Source of the DNA: Bordetella genomosp. 10
Lineage (GTDB): Bacteria > Pseudomonadota > Gammaproteobacteria > Burkholderiales > Burkholderiaceae_B
Direction of reading: 5' to 3'
DNA: 64,000 bases
NCBI RefSeq assembly: GCF_002261225.1
Contig: NZ_NEVM01000005.1
Coordinates: 1,364,001-1,428,000 of the forward strand
The notes below the pieces were generated by a model. That model saw nothing but the letters and a program-made list of their open reading frames with translations. It did no database searches and had not been told where the DNA came from. The position numbers and the translations under genes were made by a program. Positions 46,705 to 55,813 of the stretch are shown here, one piece after another (the first letter of the stretch is position 1; every line of letters begins with the position of its first letter).

Positions 46705-47634
46705 TCACCCGCCCCAGCGCAGCACCAGCGGATCCAGCCGCCGCGCCGCGTCCAGCAGCCCCGCGCGCACCTCCGGCCGCATGGCCGGGAAAGGATGGCG
46801 CGGCGCCTCGCAGGCGATGATGCCGCCCGCCTTCATCAAGGCCTTGGCGGTGAGAATGCCGCCTTGCCGGTTCTCGTAGTTGATCAGCGGCAGCCAGCGC
46901 TCGTACAGCCGGCAGGCTTCGTCGCGCCGGCCCGCGCGATGGGCCTCGATGATGGGACGGATGCCGTCGGCGTAGCCGCCGCCCGTCATGGCGCCCGTGG
47001 CGCCGGCGTCCAGGTCCGGCAGCAAGGTGATGGCCTCCTCGCCGTCCCAGGGCCCCTCGATCGCCTCCCCGCCCAGCGCGATCAGGTCGCGCAGCTTGGT
47101 GGCCGCGCCGGCGGTCTCGATCTTGAAATAGGACACCTGGGCGATCTCGCGCGCCATGCGCGCCAGCAGCGGCGCGGACAGCGGGGTGCCGCTGACGGGG
47201 GCGTCCTGGATCATGATGGGAATGTCGACGGCATCGGACACGCGCCGGTAGAAATCCACCACCTGGTCTTCCGGCACCCGGATGGTCGCGCCATGGTAGG
47301 GCGGCATGATCATCAGCATGGCGGCGCCCATTTCCTGCGCGCGGCGGCTGCGTTCGGCGCAGACGCGCGTGCTGAAATGCGTGGTCGTCACGATCACGGG
47401 CACGCGCCCGGCCACGTGTTCGAGGATGGCGCGCGTCAGCACCTCCCGTTCGTCGTCGGCCAGGACGAACTGCTCGGAGAAATTGGCCAGGATGCACAGG
47501 CCGTCCACGCCGGAATCGATCATGAAGTCGACCGCCCGTTCCTGGCTGGCGAGGTCCAGCTCGCCGGTCTCGGTAAACGTCGTGGGCACGACCGGGAAAA
47601 TGCCGCGGTAGCGCGGCGCGCGCGTCGTCGTCAT
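46705..47634 (-). CDS. Dihydrodipicolinate synthase-family aldolase/dehydratase
   Basis: A 309-residue class I aldolase-type TIM barrel. It has the family pattern RGIFPVVPTTF, the substrate-carboxylate region LANFSEQF, MIMPPYHG and the probable Schiff-base Lys in YFKIETAGAATKLR. Many members act on 2-keto-3-deoxy sugar acids. Here it follows the enolase-superfamily dehydratase by 5 bases, so the pair could dehydrate a sugar acid and then cleave or dehydrate the 2-keto-3-deoxy product. It is last in a four-gene operon, and no terminator with a T-run was seen after it. Confidence 0.9.
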   Translation of the reverse strand: MTTTRAPRYRGIFPVVPTTFTETGELDLASQERAVDFMIDSGVDGLCILANFSEQFVLADDEREVLTRAILEHVAGRVPVIVTTTHFSTRVCAERSRRAQEMGAAMLMIMPPYHGATIRVPEDQVVDFYRRVSDAVDIPIMIQDAPVSGTPLSAPLLARMAREIAQVSYFKIETAGAATKLRDLIALGGEAIEGPWDGEEAITLLPDLDAGATGAMTGGGYADGIRPIIEAHRAGRRDEACRLYERWLPLINYENRQGGILTAKALMKAGGIIACEAPRHPFPAMRPEVRAGLLDAARRLDPLVLRWGG

Positions 47635-47639
47635 GAGGC

Positions 47640-48812
47640 TCACTCGATAATGTTGAAATCGTTGAGATACCCGGTCTTCAACGTCAGGCCCAATCCCGGC
47701 TTGTCGTCGTCCAGGTCGAGGAAGCCGTCCTTGGCCACGGGCTCGCCGTCGAAGATGTAGTAGAAGAGCTCGTTGCCCACTTCCACGTCGAACATGGGGA
47801 AATATTCGCTCATGGGCGAGGCCAGCGTGCTCATGGTCAGATGATAGTTGTGCATCTGGCCGGCGTGGGGGATGACCGGCACGCTGTAGGCCTCGCACAG
47901 CGCATTGATCTTGTGCGCCGCGGTGATGCCGCCCACGCGGTTGGTGTCGTACTGCACCACCGAGACCGCCTTGCGGTCCAGCAACTGCTTGAAGCCGTAC
48001 AGCGAGAACTCGTGCTCGCCGCCCGAGATGGGAATGGACGTCGACTGGTTCAGCTCGGCGTAGCCGTCGATGTCGTCGGCGATCACCGGCTCCTCCAGCC
48101 AGCGCGGCTGGAACTTCTCCAGCTTGGGCAGCATGCGCTTGGCGTATTCCAGGTTCCAGCCCATATAGCATTCCAGCATCAGGTCGGTGTCGTAGCCGAT
48201 GACCTCGCGCACCGCCTCCACCGACTTCAGGTTCTCCGCCACGCCCTTCTGCAAATGCGCGGGGCCGTAGCCGAACCGCATCTTGAAGGCCTTGAAGCCC
48301 TGGTCCAGGTAGGTCTGCGCTTCTTCCTGCATGGCGCGCAGGTCGGTGCGATAGAGCTTGGAGTAATAGCAGGGAATCTTTTCCTTGGTGCGGCCGCCCA
48401 GCAGCTTGAACACCGGCTTGCCCACGGACTTGCCCAGGATGTCCCAGATAGCGAGGTCGACGCCGGAAATGGCGGCCATGGTCACGCCCTTGCGCCCCCA
48501 CGCCAGCGTGGCGCGGTACATGCGCTGCCAGAGGTATTCGTAGTCCCAGGGGTCCTGCCCGATCACCAGGGGCGCGAGATACTGGTCGATGATGGTCTTG
48601 GCCACGCGCGGCGCCAGCGCCACGTTGCCCAGCCCCACGATGCCGTCGTCGGTCTCCACTTCCACCACGGTCCAGCCGTGGAAGCGGAAGGTGCTCATGG
48701 TTTCCTGCGGCGAATACAGCAGGTCCATGGCGTTGGAGCAGAAATTGCCTTGCGGCGGCACGGTCTTGCCGGTCCATTCGTAGACGCGGGCGCGGACGGA
48801 TTTGATCTTCAT
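47640..48812 (-). CDS. Mandelate racemase/muconate lactonizing enzyme family dehydratase (RhmD-like)
   Basis: A 390-residue enolase-superfamily enzyme. The capping domain is ~1-130 and the barrel ~135-370. Metal ligands are suggested by [16 protein letters not shown] and SGGEHEF. The catalytic base is probably a His in [12 protein letters not shown], with KAFKMRFG on the opposite side. The overall pattern resembles L-rhamnonate dehydratase and related acid-sugar dehydratases; the exact substrate is not clear. ATG 48812 is chosen from the conserved N-terminus ([13 protein letters not shown]). It lies 50 bases after pdxA. Confidence 0.9.
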   Translation of the reverse strand: MKIKSVRARVYEWTGKTVPPQGNFCSNAMDLLYSPQETMSTFRFHGWTVVEVETDDGIVGLGNVALAPRVAKTIIDQYLAPLVIGQDPWDYEYLWQRMYRATLAWGRKGVTMAAISGVDLAIWDILGKSVGKPVFKLLGGRTKEKIPCYYSKLYRTDLRAMQEEAQTYLDQGFKAFKMRFGYGPAHLQKGVAENLKSVEAVREVIGYDTDLMLECYMGWNLEYAKRMLPKLEKFQPRWLEEPVIADDIDGYAELNQSTSIPISGGEHEFSLYGFKQLLDRKAVSVVQYDTNRVGGITAAHKINALCEAYSVPVIPHAGQMHNYHLTMSTLASPMSEYFPMFDVEVGNELFYYIFDGEPVAKDGFLDLDDDKPGLGLTLKTGYLNDFNIIE

Positions 48813-48862
48813 GGGAATTTCCAGCGTGAGGATGAAAAGGCGGGGAACGATGCGGACGGCGC

Positions 48863-49891
48863 TCAGGCCGCCGCGCGATGGGCGAGCCCCATGCGGCAGG
48901 CAATGCGCAGCGCCTGCGCCATGGCGTCGACGTTGGCCTTGCCCGCGCCGGCGATGTCGTAGGCGGTGCCGTGCGCGGGCGTGGTGATGGGTATGGGCAG
49001 GCCGCCCTGCACGGTGACGCCGCGCGAGAACCCCAGCAGCTTGAGCGCGATCTGGCCCTGGTCGTGGTACATGGTGACGATGGCGTCGAAGTCGCCGGCC
49101 TGCGCCTTCAGGAAGATGGTGTCGGCCGGATACGGTCCCTGCACCGGCAGCCCCTCGGCGTTCAGGGCGCGCACCGCCGGCTCGATGACGTCCACTTCCT
49201 CGCGGCCGCAGGTGCCGCCATCGCCGCCGTGCGGATTGAACGCCGCCACCGCCACGCGCGGCCGCTCGACGCCGTTGGCCACCAGGGACCGGTGGATCAG
49301 ACGCGCGGCGTCCTTGATGCCGTCGATCGTCAGGGCGGCGGCCGCGTCCTTGAGCGGGATGTGGGACGAGACCCGCGACGTCCACAGCGTGCCCAGCGTG
49401 TTGAACTCGCAGAAGTAGCCCGTCACGCCCAGGTATTGCGCGAAATGATGCAGTTCGTCGTCATGCCGCATGCCGCCCAGCTTCATGGCGTGCTTGTTCA
49501 GGGGCGCGAAGCAGATCGCGTCCACCGCGCCGTCGCGCGCCGCGTCCATGCAGGCGTCGAGCACGCGCAGCACCGACGCGCCGCCCGGCGCCCGCGCCTG
49601 GCCCACGGCCACGTCCTCCTTGCGCACGGTGTCCATGGCCAGCATGGCCGGCAAGGACGTATCGGCCCGGCCGCGCACGGCGGCGAAACCGGACACCGGC
49701 GCCGTCGCCACGTCCACGCCCGCCACGTCCTGGCCCGCCTGCCACAGCCAGGGATCGCCCACCAGCACGATATTGGCCTGCGCGCAGGTGTCCGGCCGCG
49801 CGAGCAGGCGGGCGACGAGTTCGGGACCGATGCCGGCGGGGTCGCCCAGGGTCAGGGCAATGACGGGTTTTTGCTGCGTCTGCATGATCAT
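48863..49891 (-). CDS. pdxA: PdxA-family 4-phospho-hydroxyacid dehydrogenase (catabolic PdxA2 type)
   Basis: A 342-residue NAD-dependent dehydrogenase/decarboxylase of the 4-hydroxythreonine-4-phosphate dehydrogenase family. It opens with [13 protein letters not shown] and has the metal-binding His residues in SSHIPLKDA and [11 protein letters not shown], plus [11 protein letters not shown]. Its place between a Bug gene and sugar-acid enzymes suggests the catabolic PdxA2 branch rather than vitamin B6 synthesis. ATG 49891 overlaps the preceding stop (ATGA). ATG 49885 is an alternative with a slightly better spaced GTGGA. The DUF1537 kinase that usually supplies phosphorylated substrate is not in the window. 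Confidence 0.9.
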   Translation of the reverse strand: MIMQTQQKPVIALTLGDPAGIGPELVARLLARPDTCAQANIVLVGDPWLWQAGQDVAGVDVATAPVSGFAAVRGRADTSLPAMLAMDTVRKEDVAVGQARAPGGASVLRVLDACMDAARDGAVDAICFAPLNKHAMKLGGMRHDDELHHFAQYLGVTGYFCEFNTLGTLWTSRVSSHIPLKDAAAALTIDGIKDAARLIHRSLVANGVERPRVAVAAFNPHGGDGGTCGREEVDVIEPAVRALNAEGLPVQGPYPADTIFLKAQAGDFDAIVTMYHDQGQIALKLLGFSRGVTVQGGLPIPITTPAHGTAYDIAGAGKANVDAMAQALRIACRMGLAHRAAA

Positions 49892-50865
49892 TCCACGGAA
49901 ATATGGTTCTTCTTGATGACGGCGGCGTAGCGCGCGTTCTCCGCCTGATGGAACTGGATGAACTGCGCCTGCGTCATGGGCGTGATGTCGGCGCCGATCG
50001 CCTCCAGGCGCTTGCGCGTTTCCGGCATCGCCAGCACCTCGTTGACGGCGTCGTGCACGCGCTGCTGGACGGCCGCCGGCGTGGCGCTGGGCATGTAGAT
50101 GCCGTACCAGGCGCTCATTTCCAGGCCAGGCAGGCCGGCTTCGGCCATGGTCGGCACGTCGGGGATCTGCGGATTGCGCTTGGCGCTCAGCACGGCCAGC
50201 GCGCGCAGCTTGCCGCTCTTGACGTGCGGGATGACGGAGGACGCCGTCTCGAAATCGATCTGCACCTGGCCGCCCATGAGATCCACCATGGCCGGGCCGC
50301 TGCCGCGATAGGGAACGTGGGTCATCGTCACCCCGGCGGCGTCCTTGAACAGCTCGGCGGCGATGTGCTGGGTGCTGCCCGCGCCGCTGCTGGCGAAGTT
50401 CAACTGGCCGGGCTTGCGCTTGAGCAGCGCGATCAGGTCTTGCACCGTCTTGACCGGCAGGTCGTTGTTGACCACCAGCACGTTGGGCACCGCGCCCACG
50501 AACACCACCGGCACCAGGTCGCGGTCGTTGTCGTAGCCCAGCTTGAGCAGATGCGGCGCGATGGCGTGCGCCGTGGAGACCCCCATGACCATGGTATGGC
50601 CGTCCGTGGACTTGGCGGTCAGGTCGGCGGCCAGGGTGTTGGAGGCGCCGGGCTTGTTCTCCACCACCACGCTTTGCTTGAGCAGGGGTCCCAGCTTGTC
50701 CGCCACGGCGCGCGCCATGGCGTCGGTGCCGCCGCCGGGCGCCGAGCCCACCAGCAGGCGCAAGGGCTTGGTCGGCCAGTTCAAGGGCTGGGTCTGGGCC
50801 TGGGCCGCGCCCTGCGCCAGGCAAAAGGCCACCGCGCCCAATACGGCGCACAAACGGGTTTTCAT
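49888..50865 (-). CDS. Bug family substrate-binding protein of the sugar-acid operon
   Basis: A 325-residue periplasmic binding protein. Signal peptide ~1-23 (AVLGAVAFCLAQGAAQA), then NWPTKPLRLLVGSAPGGGTD, VVENKPGASNTLAADLTAK and THVPYRGSGPAMVDLMGG. CAGGAGA lies 7 bases before ATG 50865. It heads the operon and is divergent from the LysR gene. The ligand is probably the substrate of the three enzymes that follow. Confidence 0.94.
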   Translation of the reverse strand: MKTRLCAVLGAVAFCLAQGAAQAQTQPLNWPTKPLRLLVGSAPGGGTDAMARAVADKLGPLLKQSVVVENKPGASNTLAADLTAKSTDGHTMVMGVSTAHAIAPHLLKLGYDNDRDLVPVVFVGAVPNVLVVNNDLPVKTVQDLIALLKRKPGQLNFASSGAGSTQHIAAELFKDAAGVTMTHVPYRGSGPAMVDLMGGQVQIDFETASSVIPHVKSGKLRALAVLSAKRNPQIPDVPTMAEAGLPGLEMSAWYGIYMPSATPAAVQQRVHDAVNEVLAMPETRKRLEAIGADITPMTQAQFIQFHQAENARYAAVIKKNHISVE

Positions 50866-50967
50866 GAGTTGTCTCCTGAGACTGGTAGGCGGTCCGCGCG
50901 GGATGCGGACGCCTGTTTTTGTGCGCCTATCTTAAGAAGGCCGGCTGTTTCCGTAAAATGAAACTTT

Positions 50968-50982
50968 CGAACCAACTGTTCG
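50968..50982. promoter_or_regulatory. Inverted repeat in the bug/lysR divergent spacer
   Basis: CGAAC (50968-50972) and GTTCG (50978-50982) flank CAACT, a short dyad of the size LysR proteins bind. It lies 17 bases before the LysR start in the 133-base divergent spacer. Autoregulation and control of the operon are inferred. Confidence 0.4.
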
Positions 50983-50998
50983 CTTCAGGTGATCAATC

Positions 50999-52039
50999 AT
51001 GGATCGTCTTCCCAACATGCCGGGACTGCTGACCCGCCTGCGCATGCGGCAAATCGTGCTGTTGCTGACCATCGAGGAGCGCGGCACCCTGCGCGCGGCC
51101 GCCGCGCAACTGAACATGACCCAGTCGGCCGCCAGCAAGATGCTGCACGAGCTGGAACTGGCGATCGGCCAGCCGCTGTTCGAGCGGGTGGGACGGGGGC
51201 TGGTGCTGGCGCCGGCCGGCGAGTGCGTGATGGGGTATTTCCGCGGCATGCGCGGCACGGTGTCGTCGCTCGGACGCGAACTGGAGGAATTGCGCCTGGG
51301 CAGCGCGGGCAAGCTGTTCATCGGCAGCATCATGGCCGCCTCTCCCGGCCACCTCACCGACGCCCTGCTGCGGCTGAAACAGACCTATCCGCTGCTGGCC
51401 GTGGAGATTTCCACCGGCACGAGCGACCTGCTGATCAAGCAATTGGACGAGGGGCGGCTGGACGTCGTCATCGGCCGCATGGTGACGCTATCGCAGCGCG
51501 ACTATGTGTTCCGGCCCATCGGCGAGGAAGCCCTGTCCGTCATCGCCGCCGTCGACCATCCGCTGGCCCGGCGCAAGCGCGCCAGCTTCGAGGCCATGCA
51601 GGCCTATCCCTGGATATTGCAGCCGCACGGCAGCCCCATGCGGGACGTGATCGAACAGGAATTTCGCGCGCACGATTACGAGACGCCCAAAGGCCTGATC
51701 GAATCGGCCTCCATCCTCACCACCACCAACCTGGTGATGAAATCCGCCATGCTGGGCGTGATTCCGGAATCGGTGGCCAGCCGCTATGCGCGCCATGGCC
51801 TGCTGGCCATCCTGCCCTACACGATAGGCAACGCCCTCACCGCCTTCGGCAGCATCGTGCCGCGCAATCGGCCGCTGACCGCCGCGGCGGGCCATTTCGT
51901 GCAGTTGCTGCATGAAATGGCCTCCGGCGGCGCGGCGGAGGACGCCGCGACGAAGCGCCCTCGGGAAAGGATCAACCGCGATGCGTCTCGGCCATCTTCG
52001 CCAGGGCCACGGTCAGCGCGGCGCCGCCCAGCGTCTTGA
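50999..52039 (+). CDS. LysR family transcriptional regulator
   Basis: A 346-residue regulator with an N-terminal winged helix (~12-75, TLRAAAAQLNMTQSAASKML) and a substrate-binding domain (~100-310). It is divergent from the bug-pdxA-dehydratase-aldolase operon and probably controls it. It is about 25-40 residues longer than usual. The extra basic, Ser/Pro/Arg-rich tail is read from DNA that also encodes, on the other strand, the end of the DUF937 gene, a 68-base tail-to-tail overlap. ATG 50999 has AGGTG upstream. Confidence 0.92.
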   Translation: MDRLPNMPGLLTRLRMRQIVLLLTIEERGTLRAAAAQLNMTQSAASKMLHELELAIGQPLFERVGRGLVLAPAGECVMGYFRGMRGTVSSLGRELEELRLGSAGKLFIGSIMAASPGHLTDALLRLKQTYPLLAVEISTGTSDLLIKQLDEGRLDVVIGRMVTLSQRDYVFRPIGEEALSVIAAVDHPLARRKRASFEAMQAYPWILQPHGSPMRDVIEQEFRAHDYETPKGLIESASILTTTNLVMKSAMLGVIPESVASRYARHGLLAILPYTIGNALTAFGSIVPRNRPLTAAAGHFVQLLHEMASGGAAEDAATKRPRERINRDASRPSSPGPRSARRRPAS

Positions 52040-52541
52040 TGAGGCTGGCGTGCTCGGCATAGAAGGCACTCATGTGCTCGACGATGTCCGGATTGTGCTG
52101 CTCCGCGTGGCTGGCGATCTGCGCCACTTGATCCGGGGTGACGGTGGACGCCTGCTCCGGCGTGACCGTCGGCTTGCCGCCGTCCTGCTGCTGCGTGGCT
52201 TGTCCCAGCAGGGAAGCCAGGCCGCTGCCGGCGGCGCCGCTCATGAGCGAGGCCAGCACCGCCGGTCCCATGCCGCTCAGCAACTGATTGAGCATGCCGG
52301 CCTGCTGGTTCGGATTGGCCTGGCCGAACATCTGCGCGGCGGCCTGCGCGAAGGGCGGCGTCTGGTCGGAGCGCAGCATCGCAGCCAGGCCCTGGCTCAG
52401 CAGATCGGAGGGCGCGTTCTGCGCGGCCTGGTCGAAATGGTCGGAGACGTCGCCGGCCGGCGGCGCGGCATTAGCGTTGGCGTTATTGCCGTTGGCCGCA
52501 TTGACGAATTGGGAAAGCAGATTGCCAAGATCGAAACCCAT
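51972..52541 (-). CDS. DUF937/YidB-like protein
   Basis: A 189-residue protein rich in Gln, Ala, Gly and Met (for example NPNQQAGMLNQLLSGMGP), matching the DUF937 family of small cytosolic proteins without assigned function. There is no signal peptide or membrane segment except a weak hydrophobic stretch near the C-terminus (KTLGGAALTVALAKMA). AAGGAGG lies 6 bases before ATG 52541. It follows the DUF3597 gene on the same strand after 104 bases. Confidence 0.85.
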   Translation of the reverse strand: MGFDLGNLLSQFVNAANGNNANANAAPPAGDVSDHFDQAAQNAPSDLLSQGLAAMLRSDQTPPFAQAAAQMFGQANPNQQAGMLNQLLSGMGPAVLASLMSGAAGSGLASLLGQATQQQDGGKPTVTPEQASTVTPDQVAQIASHAEQHNPDIVEHMSAFYAEHASLIKTLGGAALTVALAKMAETHRG

Positions 52542-52645
52542 GATGGGCCTCCTTGTCCACAGGAAAGAACGCGACGCGGCCGCGCGGCCTTCGCAATGCC
52601 CGCCGCGCGGTCGCGCCCGCTCGTAAAGGTTTACTTCTTCGACCT

Positions 52646-53029
52646 TCAGTTCTTCAGGTCGTCCGGCACCTTGCCGCCGTTCTCGGCCAGCTTGGTCATC
52701 ACGGCCTTGTGCAGCCAGATGTTCATCGCCGCGGAATCATCCGTGTTCCCGGTATAGCCCAGCTCGCCCGCCAGCGTCTTGCGGGCGGCGAGGCTGCTGT
52801 CCAGGCCCAGCAGCTTCATCAAGTCCACAATGGACGTCTTCCAGTTCAGCGTCTGTCCGCTGCTGGCCTGCTTGGCGGCCAGGATGGCCTCCACGTCCAC
52901 GGGGGGCAGATTGGCCGGGGCGGCCGTTGTCGCCGGCGCGGAAGCCGCAGCACCGCCCGCCGCCGCATCCGTGTTGGCCGGATGGTCCGAGGGGAAAATC
53001 TTGGCAAGAATCGTGGAAAAAATGCCCAT
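52646..53029 (-). CDS. DUF3597 domain protein
   Basis: A 127-residue protein starting MGIFSTILAKIFPSDHP, with an Ala/Thr/Pro linker (~22-45) and the DUF3597 core (~46-127, VDVEAILAAKQASSGQTLNW, LMKLLGLDSSLAARKTLA). Proteins of this family are often encoded near LysM or DUF937 proteins, but the function is unknown. ATG 53029 is chosen for its GGAGGAG upstream. It is divergent from the permease gene across 183 bases. Confidence 0.88.
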   Translation of the reverse strand: MGIFSTILAKIFPSDHPANTDAAAGGAAASAPATTAAPANLPPVDVEAILAAKQASSGQTLNWKTSIVDLMKLLGLDSSLAARKTLAGELGYTGNTDDSAAMNIWLHKAVMTKLAENGGKVPDDLKN

Positions 53030-53212
53030 GAGGTTGCTCCTCCATACGTTGAACGGTACGGCGAATGGTAGCCGCGCACGATGGCAAGATCGCGTCTGGA
53101 CGCACATGGTTACGATTCTGGGACAACGCCACCTTGTGATTACAATTCATCCGCCACCCCGTGATCCGTGCCCCGGACCGCCTTGCTTCCCTCCCGGCCA
53201 TTCCATCCGCCA

Positions 53213-54289
53213 ATGAATACTACTTCCGACCAACGCCGCGCGGCCCCTTCCGCGCTGGGCATCGCCGTTTTCGTCCTGCTGGCCGTCGCCGGCCTGTTCT
53301 ACGTGAAGTGGTCGCCCTATTACCAGCGCGCCTTCGTGGCGGCCGAGCATCACGCCATCGGCGCGTCCATCCTGATGGGCACCGAGGCCGCGCCGCCGGC
53401 GCCCTCGCTGTCGGCCGCGCTGGACTATGCCCTGGCCTACGGCAAGGCCATCTGGCAGGCCATGGTCCTGGGCCTGTTGCTGGGCTCGGCGGTCCAGGCA
53501 TTGTTGCCGCGCCGCTGGATCGTCCGCGCCCTGGGCGGCACGGGGCTGGGCAGCGTCGTCGCCGGCGGCCTCCTGTCCGTGCCCGGCATGATGTGCACCT
53601 GCTGCGCCGCGCCGGTGGTGAACGGCTTGCGGCGCTGCCAGGCCGCGCCCGGCAGCGCCGTCGCGTTCTGGCTGGGCAATACCATGCTCAATCCGGCCAC
53701 GCTCGTCTTCATGGGCTTCGTCCTGGGCTGGAAATGGACCGGCTTGCGCCTGGCGCTGGGCATCGTCATGGTGTTCGGCCTGGGCTGGCTGATCAACCGC
53801 ATGAGCCGCGGGGAGACGCGCGGCTTCGACGAGGCGCAGGCCAAGGCCATGCAGGCGCGGGACCTGGACGACGCCGACGCCATGCATCCCTTCGCGCGCT
53901 GGCTGCGCCTGTTCGTCCGCATGGCGGTGCGCCTGATCCCGGAATACATCGTCCTCGTCCTCCTGCTGGGCGCGGCCCGGGCCTGGCTCTTTCCGCACAT
54001 CGACGCCGGCATCGGCAACGAACTCGCGTGGGTCGTGGGGCTGGCGGTGGCGGGACTGCTGTCCGTCATTCCCACCGCCGGCGAAGTGCCCATCGTGCAG
54101 GCGATGCTCTCGCTGGGCATGGCGGCCGGCCCCGCCGCCGCCCTGCTCATGACGCTGCCGCCGGTCAGCCTGCCCTCCCTGGCCATGGTCGCCCGCTCCT
54201 TCCGCCCCGCCGAACTCGCCATCCTGGTGGCGGGGGTGCTGGCGATGGCATTGGTTGCGGCGGGGCTGGCGGTTGGATTGGGATTCTGA
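53213..54289 (+). CDS. Permease of the UPF0718/ArsP-like family
   Basis: A 358-residue membrane protein with about eight predicted helices in two halves around a cytosolic loop (~200-230). The conserved Cys-rich signature MMCTCCAAPVVNGLRR lies at the end of the first half, and VIPTAGEVPIVQAM is the corresponding segment of the second. Family members include trivalent organoarsenical exporters (ArsP), though many have no known substrate. ATG 53213 lacks a clear ribosome binding site; a GTG at 53168 is in frame. It meets the doxX gene tail to tail. Confidence 0.85.
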   Translation: MNTTSDQRRAAPSALGIAVFVLLAVAGLFYVKWSPYYQRAFVAAEHHAIGASILMGTEAAPPAPSLSAALDYALAYGKAIWQAMVLGLLLGSAVQALLPRRWIVRALGGTGLGSVVAGGLLSVPGMMCTCCAAPVVNGLRRCQAAPGSAVAFWLGNTMLNPATLVFMGFVLGWKWTGLRLALGIVMVFGLGWLINRMSRGETRGFDEAQAKAMQARDLDDADAMHPFARWLRLFVRMAVRLIPEYIVLVLLLGAARAWLFPHIDAGIGNELAWVVGLAVAGLLSVIPTAGEVPIVQAMLSLGMAAGPAAALLMTLPPVSLPSLAMVARSFRPAELAILVAGVLAMALVAAGLAVGLGF

Positions 54290-54338
54290 GCCGCTTCCCC
54301 GGGCCGCGCCGGCACGGGGAAGATAGCGCCGGCCGCGG

Positions 54339-54401
54339 TTCGAGACACGAAGCGCCGGGCTCGGGACACGAAGGGGCGGCTTCGAGGCACGAAGCGCCGG
54401 C
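54339..54401. repeat. Three tandem 21-base repeats between convergent genes
   Basis: Three head-to-tail units (54339-54359, 54360-54380, 54381-54401) share TTCGAGACACGAAGCGCCGG with few changes. They fill most of the spacer between the permease and doxX ends. Units have no stem-loop plus T-run, so a terminator role is unclear. Confidence 0.8.
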
Positions 54402-54405
54402 CGCC

Positions 54406-54975
54406 CTAGCCGGGATCTTCGCCAGGCAGCCCGCCGGCCGCGCGCGGGCATGCCCGGCGCCGGATCAACCGGTCCAACGACAGCGCGCCGGGGCCGAGCG
54501 CCATGACGCCGGCCGCGAGGGCGGCCCAATAGAGATGAAAATTCGCCCAGCCGTCGGGAAAGACGAGCTGGATCACGCCGGTCATGATCAATAGCGCCAG
54601 CGCGGCCATCCGCGTCGCCAGTCCCACCAGCAGCAGGACGGGAAGAACGATTTCCGCCAGGGCGACGAAAAAGGCGACCAGGTCGGGCGCCGGAAAATCA
54701 TAGGCCGCGCCGAGAACGTGGATCTTGAACTGATTCTCGAACAGGAACAGCGTCGCCGGCGAAAGAGAAAGAAAACCGTCCCACCGCGTCAGCCCGGAAC
54801 GAAGAAAAGGCAGCAGCAGCGCGAGCCGCATCAAAGGCGGCGCGACGATCAGGGCGGCACGCCGTATGTTTTCCTCCACGGAACGAATCCACATCGCAGC
54901 CCCCTTTTTGCGCGAAACGGACGGATTCATGCGCCCCTCGCTCATACGCCCCTCGCTCATGTTTCCCTCGCTCAT
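54406..54975 (-). CDS. DoxX family membrane protein of the bufferin operon
   Basis: A 189-residue membrane protein of the DoxX family with four helices, including LIVAPPLMRLALLLPFLRSG, VAFFVALAEIVLPVLLLVGL and AALALLIMTGVIQLVFP. DoxX proteins commonly accompany MNIO/DUF2063 metallophore operons and may link them to the respiratory membrane. ATG 54975 overlaps the bufC stop (ATGA), but three more in-frame ATGs follow at 15-base spacing (54960, 54945, 54930), so the real start is ambiguous. The conserved part starts at about MWIRSVEEN. Confidence 0.9.
   Translation of the reverse strand: MSEGNMSEGRMSEGRMNPSVSRKKGAAMWIRSVEENIRRAALIVAPPLMRLALLLPFLRSGLTRWDGFLSLSPATLFLFENQFKIHVLGAAYDFPAPDLVAFFVALAEIVLPVLLLVGLATRMAALALLIMTGVIQLVFPDGWANFHLYWAALAAGVMALGPGALSLDRLIRRRACPRAAGGLPGEDPG
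54931..54975 (-). repeat. Three 15-base tandem repeats at the doxX start, each with an ATG
   Basis: Each unit reads ATGAGCGAGGG plus 4 variable bases and encodes Met-Ser-Glu-Gly-Asn/Arg. The GAGGG of every unit lies just before the next ATG, so each unit supplies a ribosome-binding-like sequence for the following start. The last unit leads into ATG 54930. Confidence 0.85.
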
Positions 54976-55796
54976 GCATCCCTCTCGATAGATGTCGGAC
55001 CGCCCGCTTCCGGCGCGCGCCAGCTCGACACCGAACGGCTCGCGAACAGGTCCGTGAATGCGCGGGCCAGGTCGAACCCGCGTTCGTCCTCCCGCGCCCG
55101 CGCCGCCGCCTCGGCCACCGGCGCCCCGGCCGCGAGGCCGAGGATGAAAGCCGCGGTCCCCGCCGTGATGCGGCGCACCTCCACCTCGGCAAAAGGGCGC
55201 GCCACCAGCGCACATTCCCCGCCGCGAAAGATGTCTATCGCCGCCGGCACGCCGCCGTCGATGTTCATCAGCCAGATATGGACGGCGGGAAAGGATGAAC
55301 GCACGATGCGCACGGAGGGATGCAGGACGAAACGCAGTCGCGGCAGCGCGCGCGGGTCGATCCGCTCGAACGAGGCGATATCGGCCGGCTGCCCCTCCGC
55401 CGCATGGTAGGCCTGCGCCCATGCCCGCTCGATACGGGCGACGTCGGACAGATACGGCAGGCTCGCCGCGGGCGGGAAAGCCTGGATGAAATCCGGGAAC
55501 GTGCCGCCATACGCCAGCATCACGGGCGACGCGGGCGGCTCCCGCGCCGCGTAGAGGCGGGCCATGGCGGAGAAGAAATCATCGCCGGTAATGCGCAGCA
55601 CCGCGGGATAGGCGGCCCGCAGCGCGCCGACGAGGCCGGCCACGATATTGTTCCGATAGACATTGAACCGCCTGGCGCTGGACACCCCGTCGGGTCCCGT
55701 CAGGCTGGCGGGAACGTCCAGGCCGGGATCGAGCAAGGCCTCGGCGAATGCCCGCTGGCGCGCGCCCAGCGCCGGAATCTCCCGTCTCGTTTCCAT
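54972..55796 (-). CDS. bufC: DUF2063/HvfC-BufC family partner of the MNIO enzyme
   Basis: A 274-residue protein of the DUF2063 family that binds the precursor and delivers it to the MNIO enzyme. The N-terminal DNA-binding-like domain (~10-100) is recognisable by RRFNVYRNNIVAGLVGALRA and AYPAVLRITGDDFF. The C-terminal domain (~150-250) contains LRFVLHPSVRIVRSSFPAVH. ATG 55796 lies 17 bases after the unrecognised gene. The end overlaps doxX by 4 bases, so both are co-translated. Confidence 0.9.
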   Translation of the reverse strand: METRREIPALGARQRAFAEALLDPGLDVPASLTGPDGVSSARRFNVYRNNIVAGLVGALRAAYPAVLRITGDDFFSAMARLYAAREPPASPVMLAYGGTFPDFIQAFPPAASLPYLSDVARIERAWAQAYHAAEGQPADIASFERIDPRALPRLRFVLHPSVRIVRSSFPAVHIWLMNIDGGVPAAIDIFRGGECALVARPFAEVEVRRITAGTAAFILGLAAGAPVAEAAARAREDERGFDLARAFTDLFASRSVSSWRAPEAGGPTSIERDA

Positions 55797-55813
55797 GTCG
55801 CGCCTATGCCTGC

